A stretch of 30,904 nt of DNA from Collinsella aerofaciens (GTDB lineage: Bacteria; Actinomycetota; Coriobacteriia; Coriobacteriales; Coriobacteriaceae), in assembly GCF_019131995.1 (NCBI RefSeq), contig NZ_JAHONA010000026.1:1-30904 (forward strand). The letters are read 5' to 3'. A program made the translations under genes and the position numbers. Shown one piece after another: positions 1 through 7,323 of this stretch. How positions within the stretch are numbered: the first letter of the stretch is position 1; every line of letters begins with the position of its first letter. The notes beneath the pieces are model-generated. The model worked only from the letters and a program-made list of their open reading frames with translations. It was not told the origin of the DNA and did not search any database.

Positions 1-11
1 CGAGGGACCCT

Positions 12-899
12 ATGTTGCGGAACTGGTCGACGACGACGAGCGTGCCGGCGGGCGCAGGCGCTTCCAACGCTGCCGACAAGGGTAGCGCCGCTGCTGCCGA
101 GTCCGTCTCCGGTGAGGTGACCTACGACGGTGCCTCCTCGTTCCAGGCTCTCGTCGAGGCTGCTGCCGAGAAGTTCATGGATGCCAACCCCGACGTCTCC
201 ATCTCCGGTTCGGGCAACGGTTCGGGCAAGGGCCTTACCGCTGTTGCCGCCGGCACCGTCACCATCGGTAACTCCGACGTCTTCGCCGAGTCCAAGCTCG
301 AGGCCGATCAGGTCAAGAACCTCGTCGACCACGAGGTCGCCGTCGTGGGCATGGGCCCCGTCGTCTCCAAGAACGTGACGGTCGACGATCTGTCCTTCGA
401 GCAGCTCAAGGGCATCTTCTCCGGCCAGATCACCAACTGGAAGGAGGTCGGCGGCGACGACGCCACCATCGTCGTCCTCAACCGCAAGGCCGGCTCCGGT
501 ACCCGCGCTACCTTTGGGGCCGCCGTCTTTGGCGACGAGGCCGTCGACTTTAAGGGCGACGCCGAGCTCGACAAGTCCGGCGATGTCCAGACTCAGATGG
601 CCAGCACCGACAACGCCATCTCCTACCTGGACTTCTCGCACTTCGATGACTCCAAGTTCAACGCCATCAAGGTCGAGGGCGTCGAGCCCAAGAGCAAGAA
701 TGTCACCGACGACTCCTTCAAGATCTGGGCGACCGAGCACATGTACTGCTCCAAGGACGCCGACGAGGCCACCAAGGCCTTCCTGGAGTTCATGCTTTCC
801 GACGACGTCCAGGGCAAGCTCGTCGAGGAGCAGGGCTTTATTCCCGTCTCTGCCATGAAGGTCGTCAAGGACGCCAGCGGCAAGGTCTCTGCTAAATAA
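12..899 (+). CDS. pstS: Phosphate ABC transporter substrate-binding protein PstS (N-terminus doubtful/truncated)
   Basis: Binds inorganic phosphate outside the membrane and delivers it to PstCA. The body is a typical PstS: VTYDGASSF, then a Gly/Ser-rich phosphate loop GSGNGSGKG (about residues 66-74), a stretch like TIGNSDVF, and the second phosphate-binding loop NRKAGSGTRATF near residue 157. The order pstS-pstC-pstA-pstB downstream fixes the assignment. The ATG at 12 has a GAGGGA sequence just upstream, but the first 25 residues (beginning MLRNWSTTTSV) contain no hydrophobic signal peptide and no lipobox, although PstS must be exported. The reading frame is open to the window edge, so the true start and signal sequence probably lie outside the window, or the first ~50 bases are misjoined. 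Sure of the family, unsure of the start. Confidence 0.87.
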   Translation: MLRNWSTTTSVPAGAGASNAADKGSAAAAESVSGEVTYDGASSFQALVEAAAEKFMDANPDVSISGSGNGSGKGLTAVAAGTVTIGNSDVFAESKLEADQVKNLVDHEVAVVGMGPVVSKNVTVDDLSFEQLKGIFSGQITNWKEVGGDDATIVVLNRKAGSGTRATFGAAVFGDEAVDFKGDAELDKSGDVQTQMASTDNAISYLDFSHFDDSKFNAIKVEGVEPKSKNVTDDSFKIWATEHMYCSKDADEATKAFLEFMLSDDVQGKLVEEQGFIPVSAMKVVKDASGKVSAK

Positions 900-924
900 G
901 TAATCGCCCCCGGAAAGGTTTGCA

Positions 925-1833
925 ATGGCAAAACAGCTGCCAAAGCGCGACCTTGAGAACGTGGGCCTGGGCGTCACGGGCGCGTGCGTAGCGCTCGTGA
1001 CGCTTGTCGTTGCCGCGCTCATCTTTATGGTCGCCCAAAAGGGCCTCTCGGCTTTTCTCAAGGACGGCGTTTCGGTCGTCGAGTTCTTCACCGGCACCAA
1101 GTGGGACCTGGCCAACACAGCCGAAAACGGCCTGCCCTATACCGGCGCCCTGCCCCTGATCGTCACCTCGTTTGCGGTCATGGTGCTCTCCACGCTCATC
1201 GCATTGCCCATCGCCATCGGCTCTGCCATCTTTGCGGTCGAGATCCAGCCTAAGTTTGGCTCCAAGGTCTTTCAGCCGCTTATTGAGCTTTTGACCGGCA
1301 TTCCCTCGGTCGTCTTTGGCCTCATCGGCTTTCACGTGGTCGTCGGCCTTATGAAGAGCGTTTTCCACGTGAGCACGGGCCTGGGCATCCTGCCCGGCGC
1401 CATCGTGCTGGCCGTCATGATCCTGCCGACCATGACCACCCTTTCGGTCGATGGTCTGCGCGCCGTGCCCGACAGCTACCGTCAGGGCTCGCTCGCACTG
1501 GGCTACACCCGCTGGCAGACTATCTGGCACGTGGTGCTCAAGTCCGCCATGCCGTCGCTCATGACCGCGGTCATCCTTGGTATGACCCGTGCCTTTGGCG
1601 AGACGCTCGCCGTGCGTATGGTTATCGGCGGTATCGAGGCCATGCCGACGTCGCTGCTGTCGCCGGCCTCGACCATCACCACCACGCTCACCACGTCCAT
1701 GGCGGTCTATGCCGAGGGCTCGGCCCAGGACGATGTTCTGTGGGCGCTCGGTCTGCTGCTGATGGGCATGAGCCTCATCTTTATCCTGATCATCCACCTT
1801 ATCGGCCGCAAGGGGGTAAAGGCTCGTGGCTAG
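925..1833 (+). CDS. pstC: Phosphate ABC transporter permease PstC
   Basis: Inner-membrane subunit of the high-affinity phosphate importer. 302 residues, about six membrane helices, the first at roughly residues 18-42 and the last at 275-295. The ABC-permease EAA loop is visible as a segment of the type LALGYTRWQTIWHVVLKSAMPSL (about 190-212), the site that docks onto PstB. ATG 925 follows AAAGG at spacing 8 and lies 25 nt after the pstS stop; its 3' end overlaps pstA by 8 nt, so the two are translationally linked. Length is normal for the family. PstC and PstA are paralogues; PstC is chosen because it directly follows pstS and has the longer soluble loop after helix 1. Confidence 0.93.
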   Translation: MAKQLPKRDLENVGLGVTGACVALVTLVVAALIFMVAQKGLSAFLKDGVSVVEFFTGTKWDLANTAENGLPYTGALPLIVTSFAVMVLSTLIALPIAIGSAIFAVEIQPKFGSKVFQPLIELLTGIPSVVFGLIGFHVVVGLMKSVFHVSTGLGILPGAIVLAVMILPTMTTLSVDGLRAVPDSYRQGSLALGYTRWQTIWHVVLKSAMPSLMTAVILGMTRAFGETLAVRMVIGGIEAMPTSLLSPASTITTTLTTSMAVYAEGSAQDDVLWALGLLLMGMSLIFILIIHLIGRKGVKARG

Positions 1834-2752
1834 CACGCGCATTCATATCGACGAGGCGAGACTCGGGCGCGTCCAAAAACAGGACCGCATCGCCACGGGC
1901 GTGTTGACGGCGATCGTCGCCATCGTCATGCTCATCGTCGTCTCCATGGTGGCCTATATCCTGTTCGAGGGCATCTCGACGCTGTTCCAGCCGGGCTTTC
2001 TCACGGAGCCGTCGCGCGCCAACGGAACGCAGGGCGGCGTGCTCTACCAGCTGTTCGACTCGTTCTACCTGCTGCTGATCACCCTGATCATCTCGGTGCC
2101 CATCAGCCTGGGTGGCGCGGTCTTTTTGGTTGAGTACGCACCCGACGGACCCGTCCGCGACATTGCCTCCACCGCCATCGAGACGCTGTCCTCGCTGCCT
2201 TCCATCGTTGTCGGCATGTTCGGTTTTCTGGTGTTCTCGGTGCAGCTGGGCTGGAAGTACTCCATCATCTCCGGCGCCGTCGCGCTCACCATGTTCAACA
2301 TCCCCATCCTGGTGCGCGTGATCCAGCAGGCGCTCGAGGACGTGCCGCAGGCCCAGCGCGATGCGTGCCTGGCCATGGGCCTCACCCGCTGGGAGGCCAC
2401 GCTGCACATCCTGATCCCCGAGGCCATGCCCGCCATCGTGACCGGCATCGTGCTTTCGGCCGGCCGCGTGTTTGGCGAGGCCGCGGCGCTGCTCTTTACC
2501 TCGGGCATGAGCTCGCCGGTTCGCCTGAACTTCTTGAGCTTTAACCTGTCGAGCCCCACCTGTGCCTGGAACGTGTTCCGCCCTGGCGAGTCGCTCGCCG
2601 TGCATATCTACAAGATCTATGGCGAGGGCAGCCCCGAGGCCCAGCAGATCGTCTGGGGCACCGCGGCGCTGCTGATGATTTGCGTGCTGTTGTTTAACGT
2701 AATCGCCCGCATTGTGGGCAAGCAACTGGCAAGGAAGATGACGGCCGAATGA
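1826..2752 (+). CDS. pstA: Phosphate ABC transporter permease PstA
   Basis: Second permease subunit of the Pst importer. 308 residues, GTG start at 1826 preceded by an AGGGGG ribosome site inside the end of pstC. About six membrane helices; the EAA loop is the segment around LAMGLTRWEATLHILIPEAMP (about residues 185-205), followed by the conserved GRVFGEAAAL. The large loop at about 40-65 (FQPGFLTEPSR) is typical of PstA. The stop overlaps the pstB start as ATGA, so translational coupling of pstC, pstA and pstB is expected. Phosphate-starvation control through a Pho box would lie upstream of pstS, outside the window. Confidence 0.93.
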   Translation: MASTRIHIDEARLGRVQKQDRIATGVLTAIVAIVMLIVVSMVAYILFEGISTLFQPGFLTEPSRANGTQGGVLYQLFDSFYLLLITLIISVPISLGGAVFLVEYAPDGPVRDIASTAIETLSSLPSIVVGMFGFLVFSVQLGWKYSIISGAVALTMFNIPILVRVIQQALEDVPQAQRDACLAMGLTRWEATLHILIPEAMPAIVTGIVLSAGRVFGEAAALLFTSGMSSPVRLNFLSFNLSSPTCAWNVFRPGESLAVHIYKIYGEGSPEAQQIVWGTAALLMICVLLFNVIARIVGKQLARKMTAE

Positions 2753-3621
2753 GCGAGATGAATGTAACGCCCGCAACCGAAGCGGCATCGTCCGACACCC
2801 AGGACTTCCTGTCGAGCGTGGGGGAGAGCGAAAGGCGTGTTCGCGTGAGTGGCAAGGCCGTGAGCGACGAGGTCGTGCTCTTCACCAAGGACGTCAACGT
2901 GTACTATGGCGACCACCATGCGCTACACGACACGTCGCTCGACTTTCACAAGGGCGAGATCACGGCACTCATCGGGCCTTCGGGCTGCGGTAAGTCGACC
3001 TTTTTGCGCAGCCTCAACCTTATGAACCGCGAGATTCGCGGCTGCCGCGTGGAGGGCGAGATCAACTACCGCGGGCGCAACGTGAACACCAAGGCCGAAA
3101 ACACCTACGAGCTGCGTCGCTCCATTGGCATGGTGTTCCAGCAGCCCAACCCTTTCCGCAAGTCCATTCGCGACAACATCACGTTTGCGCCAAAGCGTCA
3201 CGGCATTACCGACCGCGACGAGCTTGATCGCATGGTCGAGGAAAGCCTGCGTGGTGCGGCGCTGTGGGACGAGGTCAAGGACAAGCTCGACAAGAGCGCC
3301 TGCGCGCTTTCGGGCGGCCAGCAGCAGCGTCTGTGCATCGCGCGCACGCTGGCACTCAACCCCGACGTGATTTTGTTCGACGAGCCCTGCTCGGCGCTCG
3401 ACCCCATCTCGACGTTGGCGATCGAGGACCTTATGTCGTCGATTGTGGCCGAGCGCGCCATCGTCATCGTGACGCACAACATGGAGCAGGCGTCGCGCGT
3501 GTCCAACCGCACGGCGTTCTTCTACATGGGCGATATGGTCGAGTACGACGAGACCGACGAGATTTTCCAACGGCCCAAGGATAAGCGGCTGAATGATTAC
3601 CTCACCGGCATGTTCTCCTAG
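2749..3621 (+). CDS. pstB: Phosphate ABC transporter ATP-binding protein PstB
   Basis: Cytoplasmic ATPase that powers phosphate import. Visible motifs: Walker A GPSGCGKST (76-84), Q-loop QQPNPF (131-136), signature LSGGQQQR (187-194), Walker B VILFDEP (207-213), H-loop VTHNMEQ. QQPNPF and EPCSALDP are characteristic of PstB rather than other ABC ATPases. The protein has about 40 residues before the usual PstB start, a low-complexity acidic/serine tail with no recognised domain; an in-frame ATG at 2758 is an alternative start. The usual phoU gene does not follow: a strong terminator starts 55 nt after the stop. Confidence 0.96.
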   Translation: MSEMNVTPATEAASSDTQDFLSSVGESERRVRVSGKAVSDEVVLFTKDVNVYYGDHHALHDTSLDFHKGEITALIGPSGCGKSTFLRSLNLMNREIRGCRVEGEINYRGRNVNTKAENTYELRRSIGMVFQQPNPFRKSIRDNITFAPKRHGITDRDELDRMVEESLRGAALWDEVKDKLDKSACALSGGQQQRLCIARTLALNPDVILFDEPCSALDPISTLAIEDLMSSIVAERAIVIVTHNMEQASRVSNRTAFFYMGDMVEYDETDEIFQRPKDKRLNDYLTGMFS

Positions 3622-3676
3622 TCCGGGACATGCTTGAGGCCCGCGGCGGCCACGGTTGTCACGGGACTGATTGGAG

Positions 3677-3714
3677 AGGCGGGTCATCTCTTTTGGGAGA
3701 TGGCCCGCCTTTTT
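3677..3714 (+). terminator. Rho-independent terminator of the pst operon
   Basis: A 14-bp stem, AGGCGGGTCATCTC (3677-3690) pairing with GAGATGGCCCGCCT (3697-3710) with one G-U pair, a 6-nt loop, and a T run right after. It lies 55 nt after the pstB stop and separates the pst operon from the ABC-F gene. Confidence 0.9.
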
Positions 3715-3731
3715 GCTCTGCGACCGAAACG

Positions 3732-3766
3732 ACCGCCACAAAGGGGACAGGCGCCTTCGTGGTGGT
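3732..3766. repeat. Intergenic palindromic repeat, CACCACAAAGGGGACAG family, copy 1
   Basis: Arms ACCGCCACAAAGG (3732-3744) and CCTTCGTGGTGGT (3754-3766) enclose a short loop; the sequence GGGGACAGG spans the arm/loop junction. The same unit occurs in reverse orientation at 16352-16386 and as a truncated copy at 30787-30807. It sits between the pst terminator and the ABC-F gene. Confidence 0.8.
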
Positions 3767-3826
3767 TTGGGGTGGGGCTCGCTGCTATCATGGACAACGT
3801 TGAATTTCTACGAAGGAGCAGGGCAT

Positions 3827-5686
3827 ATGGCGATTCTTTTGGGATGCGATTCCGTCAGCCTAGAGTTTCCCACCAAGCATATTTTCGATAGCGTGACGCT
3901 CGGCGTGGGCGAGGGCGACCGCATTGGTATTGTCGGCAAAAACGGCGACGGCAAGTCGACGCTGCTGAGCGTGCTCGCCGGCACGCTGGAGCCCGATGAC
4001 GGGCGCGTGACGCACCGTCGCGGCACGACGATCGGCCTGCTCGGCCAAAAGGACCAGCTTGTCGACACCGATACCGTGCATCATGCCGTTGTGGGCGACA
4101 CGCCCGAGTATGAGTGGGCGTCGAGTCCGCGTACGCGCCAGATTCTGGCCGGTCTTATTAGCGATGTGCCCTGGGAGGGCGCGGTGGGCGAGCTTTCGGG
4201 CGGCCAGCGCCGCCGCGTGGACCTCGCGCGCCTGCTGATCGGCGACTACGACGTGCTCATGCTCGACGAGCCCACCAATCACCTGGACATGCGTACCATC
4301 AACTGGCTCGCACGCCACTTAAAGGCCCGCTGGCAGCGCGGTCAGGGCGCGATGCTCGTGGTCACGCACGACCGCTGGTTCTTGGACGAGGTCTGCACCA
4401 GTATGTGGGAAGTCCACGACGGCCAGGTCGATCCCTTCGAGGGCGGCTACTCGGCCTACATCCTGCAGCGCGTGGAGCGCGACCGCATGGCCGCCGTCAC
4501 CGAGGAGCGCCGCCGCAACATGGCGCGCAAGGAGCTCGCATGGCTGAGCCGCGGCGCCCAGGCTCGTTCCACCAAGCCCAAGTTTCGCGTGGATGCTGCT
4601 CGCGAGCTGATCGCCGACGTGCCGCCCGTGCGCGACGAGCTGGAGCTCAAGCGCCTGGCCGTGAGCCGCCTGGGCAAGCAGGTCATCGATGTGGTCGACG
4701 TGGACGCCGGCTATGCGGATGCCGGCGGCGCGCCCAAGCAGGTACTCTCCGACGTGACCTGGCTCATCGGTGCGGGCGACCGCTATGGTCTGCTGGGCGA
4801 GAACGGCGCCGGCAAGTCTACACTGCTTGACGTGATTCAGGGCAAGATCGCGCCCCTGCGCGGCCGCGTGAAGATCGGCCAGACGGTGCGCTTTGGCGTG
4901 CTGTCGCAGCAACTCGAGGAGCTCGAGCCCTACATGGGCGACACGATCCGCGAGGTGTTGAGCAACTATAAGAAGTATTACGTCATCGACGGCAAGGAGA
5001 CCTCCCCCGAGAAGCTTTGCGAGCGCCTGGGCTTTACGACGCAGCAGCTCTGGAGCCGCATCGGCGACCTTTCGGGCGGTCAGCGCCGTCGCCTGTCGCT
5101 GCTGCTGACGATCCTGGACGAGCCCAACGTGCTTATCCTGGACGAGCCGGGCAACGACCTGGATACCGACATGCTGGCGATTGTCGAGGACCTGCTCGAC
5201 GGCTGGCCGGGCACGCTGATTCTGGTGACACACGACCGCTTTTTGATGGAGCGCGTGACCGACCAGCAGTGGGCGCTGCTCGACGGCCACTTGACGCATA
5301 TGCCCGGCGGCGTCGACCAGTACCTGCGCCTGTGCAACGCCACCGCCGAGGGCGAGCCCGTGGGTGCGCCGAGCGCTAAGACCGGCACGTTCGACACCGG
5401 CGCCGCAGCGGTTGCGGCCGAAAAGCCCAAGACGAGCGAGCAGCCCAATGGCCTTTCCAACGCCGAGCGCCAGAAGCTCCGCCGCGAGGTGAGCTCGCTC
5501 GAGCGCAAGATGGAAACGCAGCATGCCCGCGTGGAGGAGGCCGAGGCCGCCATGGCTCAGGTCGATCCCACCAACTACACGGCGCTTGGCGAGCAGCAGG
5601 CAAAGATCGACGAGGCCCACGCCGCCATGGACGAGCTGGAGATGGCGTGGCTCGAGGCGAGCGAAAAGCTCGAGGGCGAGGAGTAG
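3827..5686 (+). CDS. ABC-F family ATPase (Uup-like, duplicated ATP-binding domains)
   Basis: Soluble ABC-F protein without membrane segments; members act on the ribosome (translation rescue, quality control or antibiotic protection). Two ABC domains are visible. Domain 1: Walker A GKNGDGKST (37-45), signature LSGGQRRR (123-130), Walker B LMLDEPTNHLD (144-154). Domain 2: Walker A GENGAGKST (322-330), signature LSGGQRRR (413-420), Walker B LILDEPGNDLD (434-444). The C-terminus from about 530 is a charged coiled coil rich in Glu, Ala and Gln, as in Uup. The start is set at ATG 3827 because AAGGAG lies 8 nt upstream and the protein then begins at the first ABC domain; the open frame extends farther upstream only by chance. 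In domain 2 the usual EPTNxLD is EPGNDLD. The HAD gene follows by 6 nt. Uup-like is the best guess; a resistance role cannot be excluded. Confidence 0.9.
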   Translation: MAILLGCDSVSLEFPTKHIFDSVTLGVGEGDRIGIVGKNGDGKSTLLSVLAGTLEPDDGRVTHRRGTTIGLLGQKDQLVDTDTVHHAVVGDTPEYEWASSPRTRQILAGLISDVPWEGAVGELSGGQRRRVDLARLLIGDYDVLMLDEPTNHLDMRTINWLARHLKARWQRGQGAMLVVTHDRWFLDEVCTSMWEVHDGQVDPFEGGYSAYILQRVERDRMAAVTEERRRNMARKELAWLSRGAQARSTKPKFRVDAARELIADVPPVRDELELKRLAVSRLGKQVIDVVDVDAGYADAGGAPKQVLSDVTWLIGAGDRYGLLGENGAGKSTLLDVIQGKIAPLRGRVKIGQTVRFGVLSQQLEELEPYMGDTIREVLSNYKKYYVIDGKETSPEKLCERLGFTTQQLWSRIGDLSGGQRRRLSLLLTILDEPNVLILDEPGNDLDTDMLAIVEDLLDGWPGTLILVTHDRFLMERVTDQQWALLDGHLTHMPGGVDQYLRLCNATAEGEPVGAPSAKTGTFDTGAAAVAAEKPKTSEQPNGLSNAERQKLRREVSSLERKMETQHARVEEAEAAMAQVDPTNYTALGEQQAKIDEAHAAMDELEMAWLEASEKLEGEE

Positions 5687-5692
5687 GCGAGG

Positions 5693-6463
5693 ATGATCAG
5701 GGCCGCGTTTTTCGATATCGACGGCACGCTGCTGAGCTTTAAGACCCACCGGATTCCGGCGTCGGCGCAGCAGGTGCTCGACAGCTTTCACGAGCAGGGG
5801 ATTGCGTGCGTGATTGCCACGGGTCGCCCGACCTACCAGATGCCTGATTGGCTGTTCAACTTGGGTTGGGATGCGTACATTACGCTTTCGGGCCAGCACT
5901 GCTTTGATGCCGAGGGCGTCTACCGTAGCTGCCCGATTGACCCGGACGACGTTGCGGTGATTGTGGACCAGGTGGCGCAGGGGCGCTATGACTCGCTGTG
6001 CATGCAGGGCGAGAACTCGTTTGTGAACCGCCTGTCCGAGCGCGTGGTGACTGCCGGCAGCAATGCGGGAATCGTCTACCACGAGGAGCCGTTTGACCAT
6101 GCCTTCGATGCGCCGGTTTACCAGTTCTGCGCCTTTGTGGACCCGGCCGACGAGCATATCGTGACCGATGCGGTGTCGCATTCGCTCACTACGCGCTGGT
6201 GTGATCTGTTCTGCGATATTATTCCGGCCAACGGCGGTAAGAACCTGGGCGTGGCAGCGACGCTGGAGCGCCTGGGAATCGATGCAAGCGAGGCGATCGC
6301 CTTTGGCGACGGCGAGAACGACCTGTCGATGTTCTCGGCCGTGGGCACAAGTGTGGCAATGGGCAACGCGCAGGATACCGTGAAGGCCGCAGCGACCTAC
6401 GTTACGACCGCCGTAGACGACGACGGCATCTACAACGCCGCGAAGTACTTTGGACTGTTATAG
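5693..6463 (+). CDS. HAD superfamily hydrolase (Cof-type, subfamily IIB)
   Basis: Likely phosphatase of sugar phosphates, nucleotides or flavin precursors; the substrate cannot be read from the sequence. 256 residues. Motif I is FFDIDGTLL (6-14) with nucleophile Asp8 and Asp10; motif II is VIATGRP near residue 40; motif III is the Lys in NGGKNLGV near 184; motif IV is AFGDGENDLSMF near 203. The cap domain between motifs II and III is of the Cof/IIB type. It starts 6 nt after the ABC-F stop and is surely on the same transcript, with a probable terminator at 6506-6540. Confidence 0.92.
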   Translation: MIRAAFFDIDGTLLSFKTHRIPASAQQVLDSFHEQGIACVIATGRPTYQMPDWLFNLGWDAYITLSGQHCFDAEGVYRSCPIDPDDVAVIVDQVAQGRYDSLCMQGENSFVNRLSERVVTAGSNAGIVYHEEPFDHAFDAPVYQFCAFVDPADEHIVTDAVSHSLTTRWCDLFCDIIPANGGKNLGVAATLERLGIDASEAIAFGDGENDLSMFSAVGTSVAMGNAQDTVKAAATYVTTAVDDDGIYNAAKYFGLL

Positions 6464-6471
6464 CTGCGGCT

Positions 6472-6540
6472 CGGCACTTGGGGACGTTCCTTATCTGCCG
6501 GCACCTGGGGACACTCCTTGCGGGGCGTCCCCATTTTGTT
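6472..6540 (+). repeat. GGGGAC-type repeat pair doubling as probable terminator of the HAD gene
   Basis: First unit: arms CGGCA (6472-6476) and TGCCG (6496-6500) around TTGGGGACGTTCC. Second unit: stem TGGGGAC (6506-6512) with GTCCCCA (6527-6533), followed by TTTTGTTTT, which fits a rho-independent terminator. The same two-unit order, with CTGGGGACACTCCTTG identical, recurs at 28848-28925 in front of pckA. Confidence 0.72.
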
Positions 6541-6566
6541 TTCGTCCCGCACGTTTTGTGAAACAC

Positions 6567-6620
6567 GGCTAACTTTTAGGCAAAGTAGTAAGACATGGGC
6601 AACTTTTGCGGTAAAGTAAG
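6567..6620 (+). promoter_or_regulatory. Two operator-like palindromes 30 nt apart upstream of the DtxR-type gene
   Basis: AACTTTTAGGCAAAGTA (6571-6587) and AACTTTTGCGGTAAAGTA (6601-6618) are direct repeats exactly 30 nt apart. Each is also a palindrome of the form ACTTT-N5/6-AAAGT. They end about 50 nt before the regulator start, a good place for autoregulation. Sites are seen; binding by the adjacent regulator is inferred. Confidence 0.5.
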
Positions 6621-6670
6621 CTGTGAAAAGTATCCAAAGGCTAACTAGCAATCATCGCGAAAGGCGGCCC

Positions 6671-7060
6671 ATGGCCCTACGTGAATCCGGAGAAGACTAT
6701 CTCGAATCGATCTACGTTCTGTCGGAACGTCAGGGCATCGTGCGCTCGATCGACGTTGCGGAGCACCTCGGCGTAACCAAGGCGAGCGTTTCCAAGGCCA
6801 TGGCGACGCTGGAAAGCAACGGCTATGTCGAAATGGGCAAGCGCGACGTTCATCTGACGGAGCGTGGTCTGGAGGTCGCGCGCCAAATGTGGGAGCGTCA
6901 CTGCTTTTTCGTGGGGCTGCTGGAGGATGCGGGTGTTTCGGCTGAGGTCGCGTCGCAAGAGGGCTGCCACATGGAGCACTGCCTAAGCGAGGAAAGCTTC
7001 GAGAAGCTGAGGGCGATGCTGGGACGGGACGGTGCTTCGGCGCCAATAATGACCGACTAG
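6671..7060 (+). CDS. Metal-dependent transcriptional regulator, DtxR/MntR family
   Basis: Metal-activated repressor of iron or manganese homeostasis genes. 129 residues: winged helix (about 5-65) with recognition helix near TKASVSKAMATL, then the dimerisation/metal domain. It lacks the C-terminal SH3-like domain of DtxR and IdeR, so it is MntR-sized. Aligned by eye, metal ligands are Asp9, His77, Glu97, Cys99, Glu102 and His103: an Asp at the first position as in MntR, but a Cys where DtxR has Cys102 and MntR has Glu102. The start ATG 6671 is chosen because GAAAGG precedes it and MALRESGEDYLESIY matches the family N-terminus; the open frame upstream is not conserved in character. Tandem operator-like repeats precede it. 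Which metal it senses is not decidable from the sequence. Confidence 0.9.
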   Translation: MALRESGEDYLESIYVLSERQGIVRSIDVAEHLGVTKASVSKAMATLESNGYVEMGKRDVHLTERGLEVARQMWERHCFFVGLLEDAGVSAEVASQEGCHMEHCLSEESFEKLRAMLGRDGASAPIMTD

Positions 7061-7180
7061 CACTCCCGCAGCGGCGCGGGACAGCGACCGAGACGAGTGG
7101 TCCCACCAACTAAGTCCAACTCAGACAAGGAACCCCACCAGCAAGCGATGCCCAAGAACCGCCAGCAACGTTACCGCAGG

Positions 7181-7305
7181 CCGGGGCCGGGCTTGGTTTT
7201 GAAAACATTCCGCAGACCAGAAGTGCCCCCGTTCGTAGCTCCGAAGGAGCAGAACGGGGGCACTTCATTGGTCGAGGACGTTTTCAAAACCAAGCCCGAC
7301 CCCGG
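7181..7305. repeat. 125-nt nested inverted repeat between convergent genes
   Basis: Outer arms at 7181-7206 and 7280-7305 are 26 nt with one mismatch (core GGGCTTGGTTTTGAAAAC). Inside them is a perfect 15-bp stem, GAAGTGCCCCCGTTC (7220-7234) with 7252-7266, whose loop contains GCTCC-GAA-GGAGC (7238-7250). The DtxR gene ends at 7060 on one side and the P-type ATPase ends at 7324 on the other. No T run follows either arm, so it is not a simple terminator. The remaining bases 7061-7180 show nothing recognisable. Confidence 0.85.
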
Positions 7306-7323
7306 CCGGAGGGACTACGGACG

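Noticed and set aside
4319..6181. 620-residue open frame on the minus strand across the ABC-F and HAD genes
   Set aside because: Shadow of high-GC coding sequence: composition is His/Arg/Ala/Leu-rich without domains, while the plus strand encodes two well-defined proteins.
6671..7060. Truncated DtxR protein (missing SH3 domain) as a pseudogene
   Set aside because: Length and ligands fit the MntR-sized branch of the family; the frame is intact with a good ribosome site.
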